The translations under genes and the position numbers were made by a program. From NCBI RefSeq assembly GCF_018224955.1, contig NZ_JAGTUU010000005.1:248001-312000 (forward strand): 64,000 bases of DNA, read 5' to 3'. Below are positions 27,349 to 35,918 of this stretch, piece by piece. Source of the DNA: Thetidibacter halocola (GTDB taxonomy: Bacteria; Pseudomonadota; Alphaproteobacteria; Rhodobacterales; Rhodobacteraceae). Below the pieces are notes generated by a model. The model searched no databases, was not told the origin of the DNA, and saw only the letters and a program-made list of their open reading frames with translations. Positions within the stretch are counted from its first letter, which is position 1. Every line of letters starts with the position of its first letter.

Positions 27349-27380
27349 GGCTCTTTCGCAAACCATGCGGAGCCTCTTTT
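27349..27380 (+). terminator. Probable terminator between ABC exporter and pcaD
   Basis: GGCTC and GAGCC enclose an inner CGCA/TGCG stem and are followed directly by TCTTTT. It lies just after dispersed element copy 1 and 53 bp before pcaD, separating the two units. Confidence 0.5.
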
Positions 27381-27432
27381 CCTTCTGCGCGGTGCGGCCT
27401 ACAAACACAGGCGAACGAGGGAGAGACATTCC

Positions 27433-28221
27433 ATGCACATGGCCGATCTGGGCGACCTGCGCCTGAACTATCGCATCGACGGACCCGAGGACGGCACGCC
27501 GGTCGTCTTCGCCAACTCATTGGGCACCGATCTGCGGCTCTGGGACCAGGTCCTGCCGCTGCTGCCGCCGGGGCTGCGCATCCTGCGCTTCGACAAGCGC
27601 GGTCACGGGTTGTCCGACCTGCCGGAGTGGCCCTATTCGATGGGCCAGTTGGTGCATGACACCGAGCGGCTGATGGACAAGCTGGGCTTTCGCGACGCGA
27701 TCTTCATCGGGTTGTCGATCGGCGGGATGATCGCGCAGGGGCTGGCGGCCAAGCGGCTGGACCTGGTGCGCGCGGTCGTGCTGTCGAACACCGGTGCCAA
27801 GATCGGCACGCGCGAGATCTGGCAGACGCGGATCGACGCGGTCAACGCGGGCGGGCTGGCCGCCGTGGTGGATGCCACGATGGAGCGGTGGTTTTCGAAA
27901 CCCTTCCACGAAACCGATGAATACCACGCCTGGCGCAACATGTTCCTGCGCTGCCCGGCGCAGGGCTGGACGGGCTGCGGCATGGCGATCTCGGGTAGTG
28001 ACTTCTATGCCTCGACGGCAAAGTTGCGCCTGCCCGCTCTGGGCATCGCCGGGTCCGAGGACGGCTCTACCCCGCCGGACCTCGTGCGCGAGACGGTTGG
28101 GCTGATCCCCGGATCGGAGTTCCGGCTGATCCGCAACGCAGGCCACCTTCCTTGCGTCGAGGCGCCCGAAGAATACGCCGCGATCCTGACAGAGTTCCTC
28201 AAGGCGCAGGGTGCGGTCTGA
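27433..28221 (+). CDS. pcaD: 3-oxoadipate enol-lactonase
   Basis: A 262-aa alpha/beta hydrolase that opens beta-ketoadipate enol-lactone to beta-ketoadipate in the protocatechuate branch. The opening GDLRLNYRIDGPEDGTPVVFANSLGTDLRLW is highly typical of PcaD. The nucleophile elbow is GLSIGG, the acid lies in SEDGSTPPD and the final His in RNAGHLPCVEAPEEY. A GAGGGAGAG site precedes the ATG. It starts a three-gene set with a hydrolase and pcaB; genes for the dioxygenase (pcaGH) and decarboxylase (pcaC) are not here. Confidence 0.9.
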   Translation: MHMADLGDLRLNYRIDGPEDGTPVVFANSLGTDLRLWDQVLPLLPPGLRILRFDKRGHGLSDLPEWPYSMGQLVHDTERLMDKLGFRDAIFIGLSIGGMIAQGLAAKRLDLVRAVVLSNTGAKIGTREIWQTRIDAVNAGGLAAVVDATMERWFSKPFHETDEYHAWRNMFLRCPAQGWTGCGMAISGSDFYASTAKLRLPALGIAGSEDGSTPPDLVRETVGLIPGSEFRLIRNAGHLPCVEAPEEYAAILTEFLKAQGAV

Positions 28222-28224
28222 CGC

Positions 28225-28926
28225 GTGGCGCGTTTCCTGCTGATCCACGGCGCGTCGCACGGGGCCTGGGCCTGGCGCGACGTGATCCCGGCGCTCGAGG
28301 CGCTGGGGCATGAGGCGCACGCCATCGACCTGCCCTCGCATGGCGATGACGTGACGCCGCTGGCCGATGTGACGCTGGACCTTTATGCGCAGGCTGTGCT
28401 GGACGCGCTGGACGGGCCTTCGGTTGTCGTCGGGCATTCGATGGGCGGCTACCCGATCACGCGGGCGGCGCAGATCGATGCGTCGAACGTGGCGCGGCTG
28501 GTCTATCTCTGCGCCTATGTCCCGCGGCCGGGCCTGTCGCTGGCCGAGATGCGGCGACAGGCGGACACGCAGCCGCTGCTGGAGGCGATAAGGCGCAATC
28601 CCGACGGGCTCTCGATGCATTTCGACCCGGACATGGCCGAGGCGAAGTTCTACCACGATTGCGCCGAGGTTCTCGACTATGCCGTGCCACGGCTCTGCGA
28701 TCAGGCCTTGGCGCCGATGGAGACGGCCTTGCCCGAAGGTGCCGTGGACGTGCCGCGCAGCTTTGTCGTCGGCGAGGACGACCGCGCCATCCCGCCGGAC
28801 TTCCAGCGCCGCATGGCGGCCGACCTGCCCGAGGCCGACCGCCACGCGTTGCCCTCCTCCCATTCGCCCTTCTTTTCCATGCCGGGGCGGCTTGCCGCCC
28901 TGCTGGACGCCATCGCCAGAGGCTGA
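28225..28926 (+). CDS. Alpha/beta hydrolase, methylesterase-like
   Basis: A 233-aa hydrolase with a GTG start 4 bp after pcaD. The fold markers are LLIHGASHGAWAWRDVIPALEALGH (oxyanion strand), VVGHSMGGYPIT (nucleophile Ser in GHSMGG), an acid in VVGEDDRAI and a late SSHSPFFSMP His. This HGA.HGAW...VIP.L...GH pattern is shared with plant methylesterases / salicylate-binding protein 2 and similar bacterial esterases. In this setting it might release an aromatic acid from an ester feeding the pca pathway; that is inference from position only. Confidence 0.82.
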   Translation: MARFLLIHGASHGAWAWRDVIPALEALGHEAHAIDLPSHGDDVTPLADVTLDLYAQAVLDALDGPSVVVGHSMGGYPITRAAQIDASNVARLVYLCAYVPRPGLSLAEMRRQADTQPLLEAIRRNPDGLSMHFDPDMAEAKFYHDCAEVLDYAVPRLCDQALAPMETALPEGAVDVPRSFVVGEDDRAIPPDFQRRMAADLPEADRHALPSSHSPFFSMPGRLAALLDAIARG

Positions 28927-28930
28927 ACCC

Positions 28931-30253
28931 ATGCCCGCCACGCCCTTCGACAGCATCCACCTGTCCGCCCTGTTCGACGCGGGCGAGACGGCGAAACTCT
29001 TCACCGACAGCGCCGAGATCCGGGCGATGATGCTGGTCGAGGGCGCGCTGGCCGAGGTGCAGGGGGCTGCGGGCGTGATCCCCGAGACGGCGGCGGCGGC
29101 GATCCGTCGCGCGAGCCTCGAATGCCAGGTCGACCCGGTGTCGCTGGCGAAATCGGTGGGGCAGAACGGCGTCAGCGTGCCGGGGCTGGTGGCGGCCTTT
29201 CGCGAGGCGATGCAGGCGCCCGAGCATGCGCAGTTCCTGCATTGGGGCGCGACCTCGCAGGACATCCAGGATACCGGTCTGATGCTGCGGCTGCGGCAGG
29301 CGCTGGTTCAGGCCGAGGCGCGGCTGGACACGATCCTGTCGCGGCTGGCGACCCTTGCCGAGACGCATGCAGAGACGCCGATGGCCGCACGGACCTATGG
29401 CCAGCATGCGACGCCCACGGGCTTCGGCGCGGTGGTGGCGGGCTGGGGCTGGCCGTTGCTGAAGGCGCGGGGGTCTCTGGCTGCGCTGCGGGCAGACTGC
29501 CTGCTGGTCTCGCTGTCCGGTGCGGCGGGCACCGGCTCTGCGCTGGGTCCCGATCCGGCGGCTTTGCGCTCCGCGCTGGCCGAGCGGCTGGGCCTCGCCG
29601 ATCCGGGCCGCAGTTGGCATGCCGACCGCACGCCGGTCCTGCGCATCGCCGACTGGCTGTCGCGGGTCACGCTGGCGCTGGGCAAGATGGGCGAGGACCT
29701 GGTGCTTGCGACGCAATCGGGCATCGCCGAGGTCCGGCTGGGCGGGGCCGGGGCGTCGTCGACCATGCCGCAGAAACAGAACCCGGTCGTGCCCTCGCTT
29801 CTGGTGGCGCTGGCGCGCCATGCGCAGGGGCTGAACGCCACGCTGCAAGGGGCGGCGATCCACCGCCAGCAACGTGACGGCGCGGCCTGGTTCACCGAAT
29901 GGCTGACCCTGCCGCAACTGGTGCTGACCGCCTCGGCCGCGCTGGAACGCACCGCCGAGCTGGTCGAGGGGCTGGAGCCGGAGGCCGAAGCCATGCGGGC
30001 CGCGCTGGACGAGACCGGAGGCCTGATCCTGGCCGAGGCGCTGTCCTTTGCGCTGGCCGAGCAGATGCCGCGCCCCAAGGCGCAGGCAGAGGCCAAGACC
30101 CTGTGCCAGGCGGCTCGTGCCGAGGGGCGGCCGCTGTCGGACCTGGCGCGCGCGGCCTTTCCCGACCTGCCCGTCAGCCTGTTCGACTGGTCGGCGCAAC
30201 TGGGCCAGGCCTCGGCCGAGGCGCGCGCCTTTGCCCGGGCGGTGCGTGGCTGA
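28931..30253 (+). CDS. pcaB: 3-carboxy-cis,cis-muconate cycloisomerase
   Basis: A 440-aa member of the fumarase/aspartase superfamily that lactonises 3-carboxymuconate, the product of protocatechuate 3,4-cleavage. The conserved blocks are HWGATSQDIQDTGL (C2-type region) and GASSTMPQKQNPV, the PcaB variant of the superfamily signature loop with its catalytic Ser. Length is close to Pseudomonas PcaB. ATG 28931 is 4 bp after the hydrolase stop. Downstream lies a hairpin with a T-rich run, so the pcaD-hydrolase-pcaB set looks complete as a transcript but partial as a pathway. Confidence 0.93.
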   Translation: MPATPFDSIHLSALFDAGETAKLFTDSAEIRAMMLVEGALAEVQGAAGVIPETAAAAIRRASLECQVDPVSLAKSVGQNGVSVPGLVAAFREAMQAPEHAQFLHWGATSQDIQDTGLMLRLRQALVQAEARLDTILSRLATLAETHAETPMAARTYGQHATPTGFGAVVAGWGWPLLKARGSLAALRADCLLVSLSGAAGTGSALGPDPAALRSALAERLGLADPGRSWHADRTPVLRIADWLSRVTLALGKMGEDLVLATQSGIAEVRLGGAGASSTMPQKQNPVVPSLLVALARHAQGLNATLQGAAIHRQQRDGAAWFTEWLTLPQLVLTASAALERTAELVEGLEPEAEAMRAALDETGGLILAEALSFALAEQMPRPKAQAEAKTLCQAARAEGRPLSDLARAAFPDLPVSLFDWSAQLGQASAEARAFARAVRG

Positions 30254-30324
30254 ACGCGCGATTTGGGGCTCTGCCTCACCGCCCTTTTGGGGGCCCTTCG
30301 CAGTAAATCGAAACCGGAGAAGGG

Positions 30325-30360
30325 AAGGGCACAGCCCTTGCCCGTTGGGGCTTTCCTTTT
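30325..30360 (+). terminator. Probable terminator after pcaB
   Basis: AAGGGC-ACA-GCCCTT is a perfect 6-bp stem, followed by a short GCCC/GGGC stem and TTTCCTTTT. It separates pcaB from the MFS gene. Confidence 0.5.
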
Positions 30361-30425
30361 CAACATGTCAACTCTAGTTTACACATAAGGCGCGTGGCGC
30401 CCGTCCCTGCCGGAAGCCCGCCCTG

Positions 30426-31631
30426 ATGCGCCTGCCCGTCCTCGTCATCCTGCTGACCGTTTTCATCGATGCGATGGGTGTGGGGCTGATCATCCCTGTC
30501 ATGCCCGAGCTGATCGCCGAGGTGACGGGTGGCGGGCTGGCGCAGGCCGCGCTATGGGGCGGGGTGCTGTCCAGTGTCTTTGCCGTGATGCAGTTCCTGT
30601 TCGGCCCCCTGGTGGGCGCCCTGTCGGATCGCTACGGGCGGCGGCCGGTAATCCTTGTCTCTCTGGCGGTGCTGGCGGCGGACTATGTCGTGATGGCGGT
30701 GGCGGGCTCGATCTGGCTGCTGTTGGCGGGGCGGGTCGTGGGTGGCATCACCTCGGCCACGCAGGCCACCGCCTCGGCCTATATCGCCGACCTGTCGGAG
30801 CCAGGGCGCAAGGCGCAGGGCTTTGGCCTGATCGGCGCGGCCTTTGGCCTGGGGTTCGTCGTTGGGCCACTGCTGGGTGGCCTGCTGGGCGAGTTTGGCA
30901 CGCGCGCGCCCTTCTGGGCCGCGGCGGCACTGGCGGCGGGCAACGGCCTGCTGGGCTGGTTCGTTCTGCGCGAGACGGTGACGGACGCGATCCGCCGCCC
31001 GTTCGAGCCGTCCCGCGCCAACCCGTTCGGCGCCTTCCGGGCGCTGGGCCGGCTGCCGGGCGTGGGGCGCGGGCTGACGGTGTTCTTCCTCTACCAGGTG
31101 GCCTTCATGGTCTACCCGGCGGTCTGGGCCTATTTCGGGCGGGCGCGCTTTGGCTGGGATGCCGGGATGGTCGGCCTGTCGCTGGGCCTGTTCGGCATCA
31201 TGATGGCGGTGGTGCAAGGCGGCCTGATCCGGCTGATCCTGAACCGGCTGGGCCCGCGCGGCACGGTCATCTACGGGCTGGTCTTCGACATCTTTGCCTT
31301 TGCCGCCATTGCCTTTGTCACCTCGGGCACCATCGCGCTGATCCTGACGCCGCTCGCCGCGCTGGCCGCCGTCATCACCCCCGCGCTGCAAGGCGTCATG
31401 AGCGCCACGGTCGGCCCGCGGCGGCAGGGCGAGTTGCAGGGCGCGCTGACCTCGGTCTCGGCAGTGGCGATGATCCTGTCGCCGCTGGTGATGACGCAGG
31501 TCTTCGCCGCCTTTACCGCGCCCGACGCGGCGGTCTTCTTCCCCGGCGCGCCCTTCCTGTTGTCGCTGGGGCTGATCGTGGTCGCGCTGGTGGTCTTCCT
31601 GTGGCCGGCGCGACAGAGGGCGGTGGCGTAA
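30426..31631 (+). CDS. MFS transporter, TetA-like drug:H+ antiporter family
   Basis: A 401-aa, twelve-helix transporter. The first helix VILLTVFIDAMGVGLIIPVMPELI and the loop 2-3 motif GALSDRYGRRPV are hallmarks of the 12-helix DHA1/Tet group, as is the helix-5 motif GAAFGLGFVVGPLLGGLLG. This family includes tetracycline pumps, but many members in Rhodobacteraceae export other compounds, so resistance should not be assumed. No TetR-type regulator is adjacent. The 79-bp gap to the dehydrogenase gene leaves operon membership open. Confidence 0.88.
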   Translation: MRLPVLVILLTVFIDAMGVGLIIPVMPELIAEVTGGGLAQAALWGGVLSSVFAVMQFLFGPLVGALSDRYGRRPVILVSLAVLAADYVVMAVAGSIWLLLAGRVVGGITSATQATASAYIADLSEPGRKAQGFGLIGAAFGLGFVVGPLLGGLLGEFGTRAPFWAAAALAAGNGLLGWFVLRETVTDAIRRPFEPSRANPFGAFRALGRLPGVGRGLTVFFLYQVAFMVYPAVWAYFGRARFGWDAGMVGLSLGLFGIMMAVVQGGLIRLILNRLGPRGTVIYGLVFDIFAFAAIAFVTSGTIALILTPLAALAAVITPALQGVMSATVGPRRQGELQGALTSVSAVAMILSPLVMTQVFAAFTAPDAAVFFPGAPFLLSLGLIVVALVVFLWPARQRAVA

Positions 31632-31710
31632 CGCGTCACCATGTGTCGCTTTCCCGCTTGCGTCGCCGCATTGGCCCGGCCAGTTTCGGCGCAAGACAGG
31701 GAGAGAGACC

Positions 31711-32793
31711 ATGACCACCACCCGCGCCGCCGTCTGCACCGCCTTCGGCGCCCCGCTGACCATCGAAGACCTGCACCTGCGCGCGCCCGGACCGGGCGAG
31801 ATCGAGGTCACGCTCGAGGCGGTGGCGATCTGCCATTCCGACATCTCCTATGCCGACGGCATCTGGGGGGGCGACCTGCCGATGGTCTTCGGGCACGAGG
31901 CGGCTGGGCGTGTCACCGGCATCGGCCCTGGCGTGACCGGGATCGAATCCGGCCAGCGCGTCGTGGTCACGCTCATCAAGTCCTGCGGCCGCTGCGCCAA
32001 CTGCGCGGCCGGCAAGCCCACGATCTGCGAGGGCGCAACGCCGGTCCCGCCCAAGCTGACACGCGCCGACGGCACGCCGGTCGTGGCGGCGATGAATTGC
32101 GGCGCCTTTGCCGAACGCGTCATCGTGGACCAGAGCCAGGTTGTCGCCCTGCCCGAAACCATGCCGGCCGAAAGCGTGGCTCTGATGGCCTGCGGAGTGA
32201 TCACCGGCATCGGCGCGGTGGTCAACGCCGGACGCCTGCGCCCCGGAGAGGACCTGGTGGTGATCGGCGCGGGTGGCGTCGGGCTCAACGCCATCCAGGG
32301 CGCGCGCATTGCGGGCGCCCGCCGCATCGTCGCCGTCGACATGAGCGAGGAAAAACTCGCCATCGCCAGGGAATTCGGTGCCACCCACGGCGTCCTTGCC
32401 ACGAAGGGCGAGCCGTGGAAGGCCGCGATGAAGGCGCTCGGCCGGGGCGCCGACCTCGTCGCCGTCACCGTGGGATCGACCCGCGCCTATGACGAGGCGC
32501 CGCGCTATCTTGGCTGGGGCGGGCGCATGGTGATGGTGGGCATGCCCGCCTCCGGCGCCATGTCGCAATACGAACCGGTCATCCCCGCCTACATGGGGCA
32601 AAGCTTCATCGGCTCGAAAATGGGCGACGTGGTGATCGCCCGCGACATCCCCTGGATGGCCGATCTCTACGAACAGGGGCGGCTGAAGCTCGACGAACTC
32701 GTGTCGGGCCGCTGGACGCTGGAACAGATCAACGAGGCCATCGCCGACACCAAGACCGGCGGGGCCAAGCGCAACGTCATCCTGTTCGGCTGA
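31711..32793 (+). CDS. Zinc-dependent alcohol dehydrogenase
   Basis: A 360-aa medium-chain dehydrogenase. Catalytic zinc ligands are Cys in VAICHSDISYADG and His in FGHEAAGRV. The four structural zinc cysteines are in SCGRCANCAAGKPTICEG. The NAD-binding loop is VVIGAGGVGLNAIQGARIAGA with an acidic residue (VAVDMS) at the end of strand 2, which favours NAD+. GGGAGAGA precedes the ATG. It is the first gene of a run of oxidoreductase, dehydratase, regulator, amidase and epimerase-like genes. Confidence 0.92.
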   Translation: MTTTRAAVCTAFGAPLTIEDLHLRAPGPGEIEVTLEAVAICHSDISYADGIWGGDLPMVFGHEAAGRVTGIGPGVTGIESGQRVVVTLIKSCGRCANCAAGKPTICEGATPVPPKLTRADGTPVVAAMNCGAFAERVIVDQSQVVALPETMPAESVALMACGVITGIGAVVNAGRLRPGEDLVVIGAGGVGLNAIQGARIAGARRIVAVDMSEEKLAIAREFGATHGVLATKGEPWKAAMKALGRGADLVAVTVGSTRAYDEAPRYLGWGGRMVMVGMPASGAMSQYEPVIPAYMGQSFIGSKMGDVVIARDIPWMADLYEQGRLKLDELVSGRWTLEQINEAIADTKTGGAKRNVILFG

Positions 32794-32798
32794 TGCTT

Positions 32799-32844
32799 CT
32801 TCATCTTGCCAGGTAAACTCCGGGGGTCCGGGGGCAGAGCCCCC
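32799..32844 (-). repeat. Dispersed two-hairpin element, copy 2 (short form)
   Basis: In minus orientation it has hairpin 1 (GGGGGC-TCT-GCCCCC), then GGACCCCCGGAG and the tail GGCAAGATGAAG. Hairpin 2 is replaced by a short GGACC. It lies between the dehydrogenase and the dehydratase genes, opposite to their direction. Confidence 0.75.
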
Positions 32845-32875
32845 GGTCCTGTCCCCGAAACACGGAGCGACGGAC

Positions 32876-34108
32876 ATGAAACTGACGGACCTCGACATCA
32901 TCGTGACCGCCCCGCCCGCGCCGGGCTGGGGCGGGCGTTACTGGATCCTGGTGAAACTAACCACCGCCTGTGGCATCACCGGCTGGGGCGAGTGCTATGC
33001 CGCCGCCGTCGGCCCCGACGCAATGCGCGCCGTCATCACCGACCTCTTCCAGCGCTATTTCGAGGGTGAGAACCCCGAGAACATCGAACGCCTGTTCCGC
33101 CGCTGCTATTCCTCGGGCTTCACCCAACGCCCCGATCCCACCGTCATCGGCGCCTTCTCTGGCATGGAGATCGCCTGCTGGGACATCCTGGGCAAGGCGC
33201 GGGGGCGGCCGGTCTGGGCGCTGCTGGGCGGGATGATGAACGAGCGCGTGCGGGCCTATACCTATCTCTATCCGCTGCCGAAACACCCGCTGCCCGCGTT
33301 CTGGATCGACCCCGACATGGCCGCAGAGGCCGCCGCCGATTGCGTCGCGCGCGGCTGGACGGCGGTCAAGTTCGACCCGGCCGGCCCCTACACGATGCGT
33401 GGCGGGCATGAGCCGGCGATGACCGACATTTCCACCTCGGTCGCCTTCTGCCGCAAGCTGCGCGAGGCTGTGGGCGACCGGGCCGACCTGCTGTTCGGCA
33501 CCCATGGCCAGTTCACCACCGGCGGCGCGATCCGGCTGGGGCATGCCATCGCGCCCTATTTCCCGCTCTGGTTCGAGGAACCCGTGCCCCCCGACAACTT
33601 GGCGGCCATGGCGCGCGTGGCCTCTGGCCAGCCGGTTCCCGTCGCCACGGGCGAGCGGCTGACCACCAAGGCGGAATTCGCCCCGGTGTTGCGGCAGGGG
33701 GCGGCCACGATCCTGCAACCGGCGCTCGGCCGCGCGGGCGGCCTGTGGGAGGCGAAGAAGATCGCCACCCTGGCCGAGGTCTACAACGCCCAGGTCGCGC
33801 CGCATCTCTATGCCGGGCCGGTCGAATGGGCGGCGAACATCCACCTCGCCGTCTCGATCCCCAACATCCTGATGGCCGAGACGATCGAGACGCCGTTTCA
33901 CAACGATCTGATCCGCGGCGCGATCCGGGTGGAAGAGGGGTTCATCGCGGCCCCTACGGAACCCGGTCTTGGCATCGAGATCGACGAGGATCTGGCCCGC
34001 GCGCATCCCTATTCCGGGTCGGGACTGCACCTTCAGATGCAGGATGCGCCTTGCAGCTATACAGGCGGAAATCTTTTCGAGGGCGGCGCGCCCGCCCCGA
34101 AAGCGTGA
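32876..34108 (+). CDS. Mandelate racemase/muconate lactonizing enzyme family dehydratase
   Basis: A 410-aa enolase-superfamily protein. The N-terminal capping domain is followed by a barrel with the expected residues: Lys in TAVKFDPAGPY, acidic/His site in LLFGTHGQFTT, metal ligand Glu in FEEPVPPDN, and GERLTTKAEF for the third ligand. C-terminal QVAPHLYAGPVEWAANIHLA supplies the likely catalytic His. The 'KFDP' and 'THGQ' arrangement resembles sugar-acid dehydratases (galactonate/gluconate type) more than muconate cycloisomerase. The exact sugar acid cannot be read. It is followed after 56 bp by the ArsR-type regulator. Confidence 0.85.
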   Translation: MKLTDLDIIVTAPPAPGWGGRYWILVKLTTACGITGWGECYAAAVGPDAMRAVITDLFQRYFEGENPENIERLFRRCYSSGFTQRPDPTVIGAFSGMEIACWDILGKARGRPVWALLGGMMNERVRAYTYLYPLPKHPLPAFWIDPDMAAEAAADCVARGWTAVKFDPAGPYTMRGGHEPAMTDISTSVAFCRKLREAVGDRADLLFGTHGQFTTGGAIRLGHAIAPYFPLWFEEPVPPDNLAAMARVASGQPVPVATGERLTTKAEFAPVLRQGAATILQPALGRAGGLWEAKKIATLAEVYNAQVAPHLYAGPVEWAANIHLAVSIPNILMAETIETPFHNDLIRGAIRVEEGFIAAPTEPGLGIEIDEDLARAHPYSGSGLHLQMQDAPCSYTGGNLFEGGAPAPKA

Positions 34109-34164
34109 TCTCGCCTTTTCCCGGGGGCGCTGCTATCGTAACCTTCGGACAAGTGGGAAAAAGC

Positions 34165-34500
34165 ATGGCAGACACGAAAGCACCCCCCGCGCCGCCTGAA
34201 GAAATGGCGACAAACGCCCAGAACGCAGCGGCTTTTCTCAAGACGCTCGCGCATGAGGGGCGGCTCATGATCCTGTGCCATCTCGGCTCGGGCGAAAAGT
34301 CGGTGGGCGAGTTGGAGGAATTGCTGGGCATTCGGCAGGCGGCGGTCAGCCAGATGCTGGCGCGGCTGCGCGAGGAGGGGCTGGTTGTCACCCGCCGCGA
34401 CGGCAAGACGATCTACTACAGCCTCGCCAACGAGAATACGAGCCGGGTAATCGGTCTGCTCTACGACATCTTCTGCGCGGGCTCCGATGGCTCCTGCTAG
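34165..34500 (+). CDS. ArsR-family winged-helix regulator
   Basis: A 111-aa DNA-binding protein from ATG 34165, behind GGGAAAAA. The helix-turn-helix is LEELLGIRQAAVSQMLARLREEGLV and the wing TRRDGKTIYYSLANE. Apart from an initial flexible Pro-rich stretch it is the minimal ArsR fold. The only Cys are one before the HTH (LCHLGSG) and two at the very C-terminus, so a metal site is possible but not typical. Its end overlaps the amidase start by 14 bp, so it is co-translated with a catabolic gene and may be the local regulator. Confidence 0.88.
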   Translation: MADTKAPPAPPEEMATNAQNAAAFLKTLAHEGRLMILCHLGSGEKSVGELEELLGIRQAAVSQMLARLREEGLVVTRRDGKTIYYSLANENTSRVIGLLYDIFCAGSDGSC

Positions 34501-35905
34501 ACCGGCCTTCACCGGCCCGGACCTGTGCGCGCTGACGGCGCGCGACGCGGTGGCGATGCTGCGCAAGGGCGTCGTCTCGCCCTCTGAACTGATCGACGCC
34601 GCGCTTGCGCGCATCGAGCAGACTGGCCCGGCGATCAACGCCACGGTCACGCTCTGCGCCGAGCGTGCGCGCACTGCGGCCGCCACGGCCACCGGCCCTC
34701 TGGCGGGCCTGCCGCTGACCATCAAGGACTTGACGCCCGTTGCGGGCGTGCGCACCACCTGGGGCACGCCGGCGCTGGCCGACACGATCCCGCAGGTCTC
34801 GCACCCGCTGGTGCTGCGGCTGGAAGAGCGCGGCGGCGTGGTGCTGGGCAAGTCCAATACGCCCGAGATGGGCGCGGGGGCGAATACCTTCAACCCGGTC
34901 TTCGGCGCCACCCGCAACCCGTGGGACACGCGGATGAACGCGGGCGGATCATCGGGCGGGGCGGCGGCGGCGCTGGCCACGGGTGAGACCTGGCTGGCGC
35001 ATGGGTCGGACCTTGGTGGCAGCCTGCGCACGCCGGCCAGTTTTTGCGGTATCGTCGGGTTGCGGCCCAGCCCTGGCGTAGCCGGAGGGTCCGAGACGCA
35101 GCGGTTCGACACGATGGGTGTGCAGGGACCGATGGCGCGCAACGTGGGAGATGTGGCCCTGCTTCTGGACGCGATGGCGGGCTTCGACCCGGCGACACCA
35201 GTCTCTTGGCCCGCACCCGAGGAGCGTTACCTCGACCAGTGCCTGCGCGATCCGGGCCCGGTGCGCGTGGCCTTTTCCATGCTGCCCGACCTTGCCCCGG
35301 CCACACCCGAGATGCAGGCCGTGCTGCGCGACGGCCTGTCCCGCATCGACATTCCGGGCTTCGCCATCGAAGAGGCGACGCCGGACCTCGCCGGGGCCGA
35401 AGCGACTTTCCGCACGCTGCGGGCGCTGGGCTTCTGGACCGAGGCGCGCAATACGCCCGAACGCGTCACCAGCCGCTACAAGCCCGCGCTTCAGCGCAAC
35501 ATCGAGGAAGGCCGCGCGCTGGACGTCGACACCATCGCCGAGGCGACGACCACGCGATCGCGCCTGTATCACACGATGCGCATGTTCCTCACGCGCTACG
35601 ACGTGCTGGCCTGCCCGGTGACGGGCCTGTTCCCGCTACCGGTCGAGGTGGAGTATCCGCCCGAGGTCGCCGGTGTCGCCGGCCGCGATTATCTCGACTG
35701 GCTGCGCTTTGCCTTTCCGGCGACGCTGTGTGGCCTGCCCGCGCTGTCGCTGCCGCTGGGCTTTACCGATGACGGTCTGCCGGTGGGCATCCAGCTGATC
35801 GGCCGTCCGAGAGGCGAGGGGCGTCTGTTGTCCATCGCCCGCGCGATGGAAGAGGCGCTGGGCCTCGACGCCACGCCCATCGACCCGGTGGTCCGTCACC
35901 TGTGA
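34487..35905 (+). CDS. Amidase (amidase signature family)
   Basis: A 472-aa hydrolase with the Ser-cisSer-Lys triad: Lys in [14 protein letters not shown], cis-Ser in [14 protein letters not shown], and nucleophile Ser in [16 protein letters not shown]. It probably cleaves a small amide or carbamoyl compound; GatA function is unlikely, as there are no gatB/gatC genes and the C-terminal region is unlike GatA. It overlaps the regulator gene by 14 bp and is followed after 13 bp by the proline-racemase-family gene. Confidence 0.9.
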   Translation: MAPARPAFTGPDLCALTARDAVAMLRKGVVSPSELIDAALARIEQTGPAINATVTLCAERARTAAATATGPLAGLPLTIKDLTPVAGVRTTWGTPALADTIPQVSHPLVLRLEERGGVVLGKSNTPEMGAGANTFNPVFGATRNPWDTRMNAGGSSGGAAAALATGETWLAHGSDLGGSLRTPASFCGIVGLRPSPGVAGGSETQRFDTMGVQGPMARNVGDVALLLDAMAGFDPATPVSWPAPEERYLDQCLRDPGPVRVAFSMLPDLAPATPEMQAVLRDGLSRIDIPGFAIEEATPDLAGAEATFRTLRALGFWTEARNTPERVTSRYKPALQRNIEEGRALDVDTIAEATTTRSRLYHTMRMFLTRYDVLACPVTGLFPLPVEVEYPPEVAGVAGRDYLDWLRFAFPATLCGLPALSLPLGFTDDGLPVGIQLIGRPRGEGRLLSIARAMEEALGLDATPIDPVVRHL

Positions 35906-35918
35906 GAGCGACACCGCG

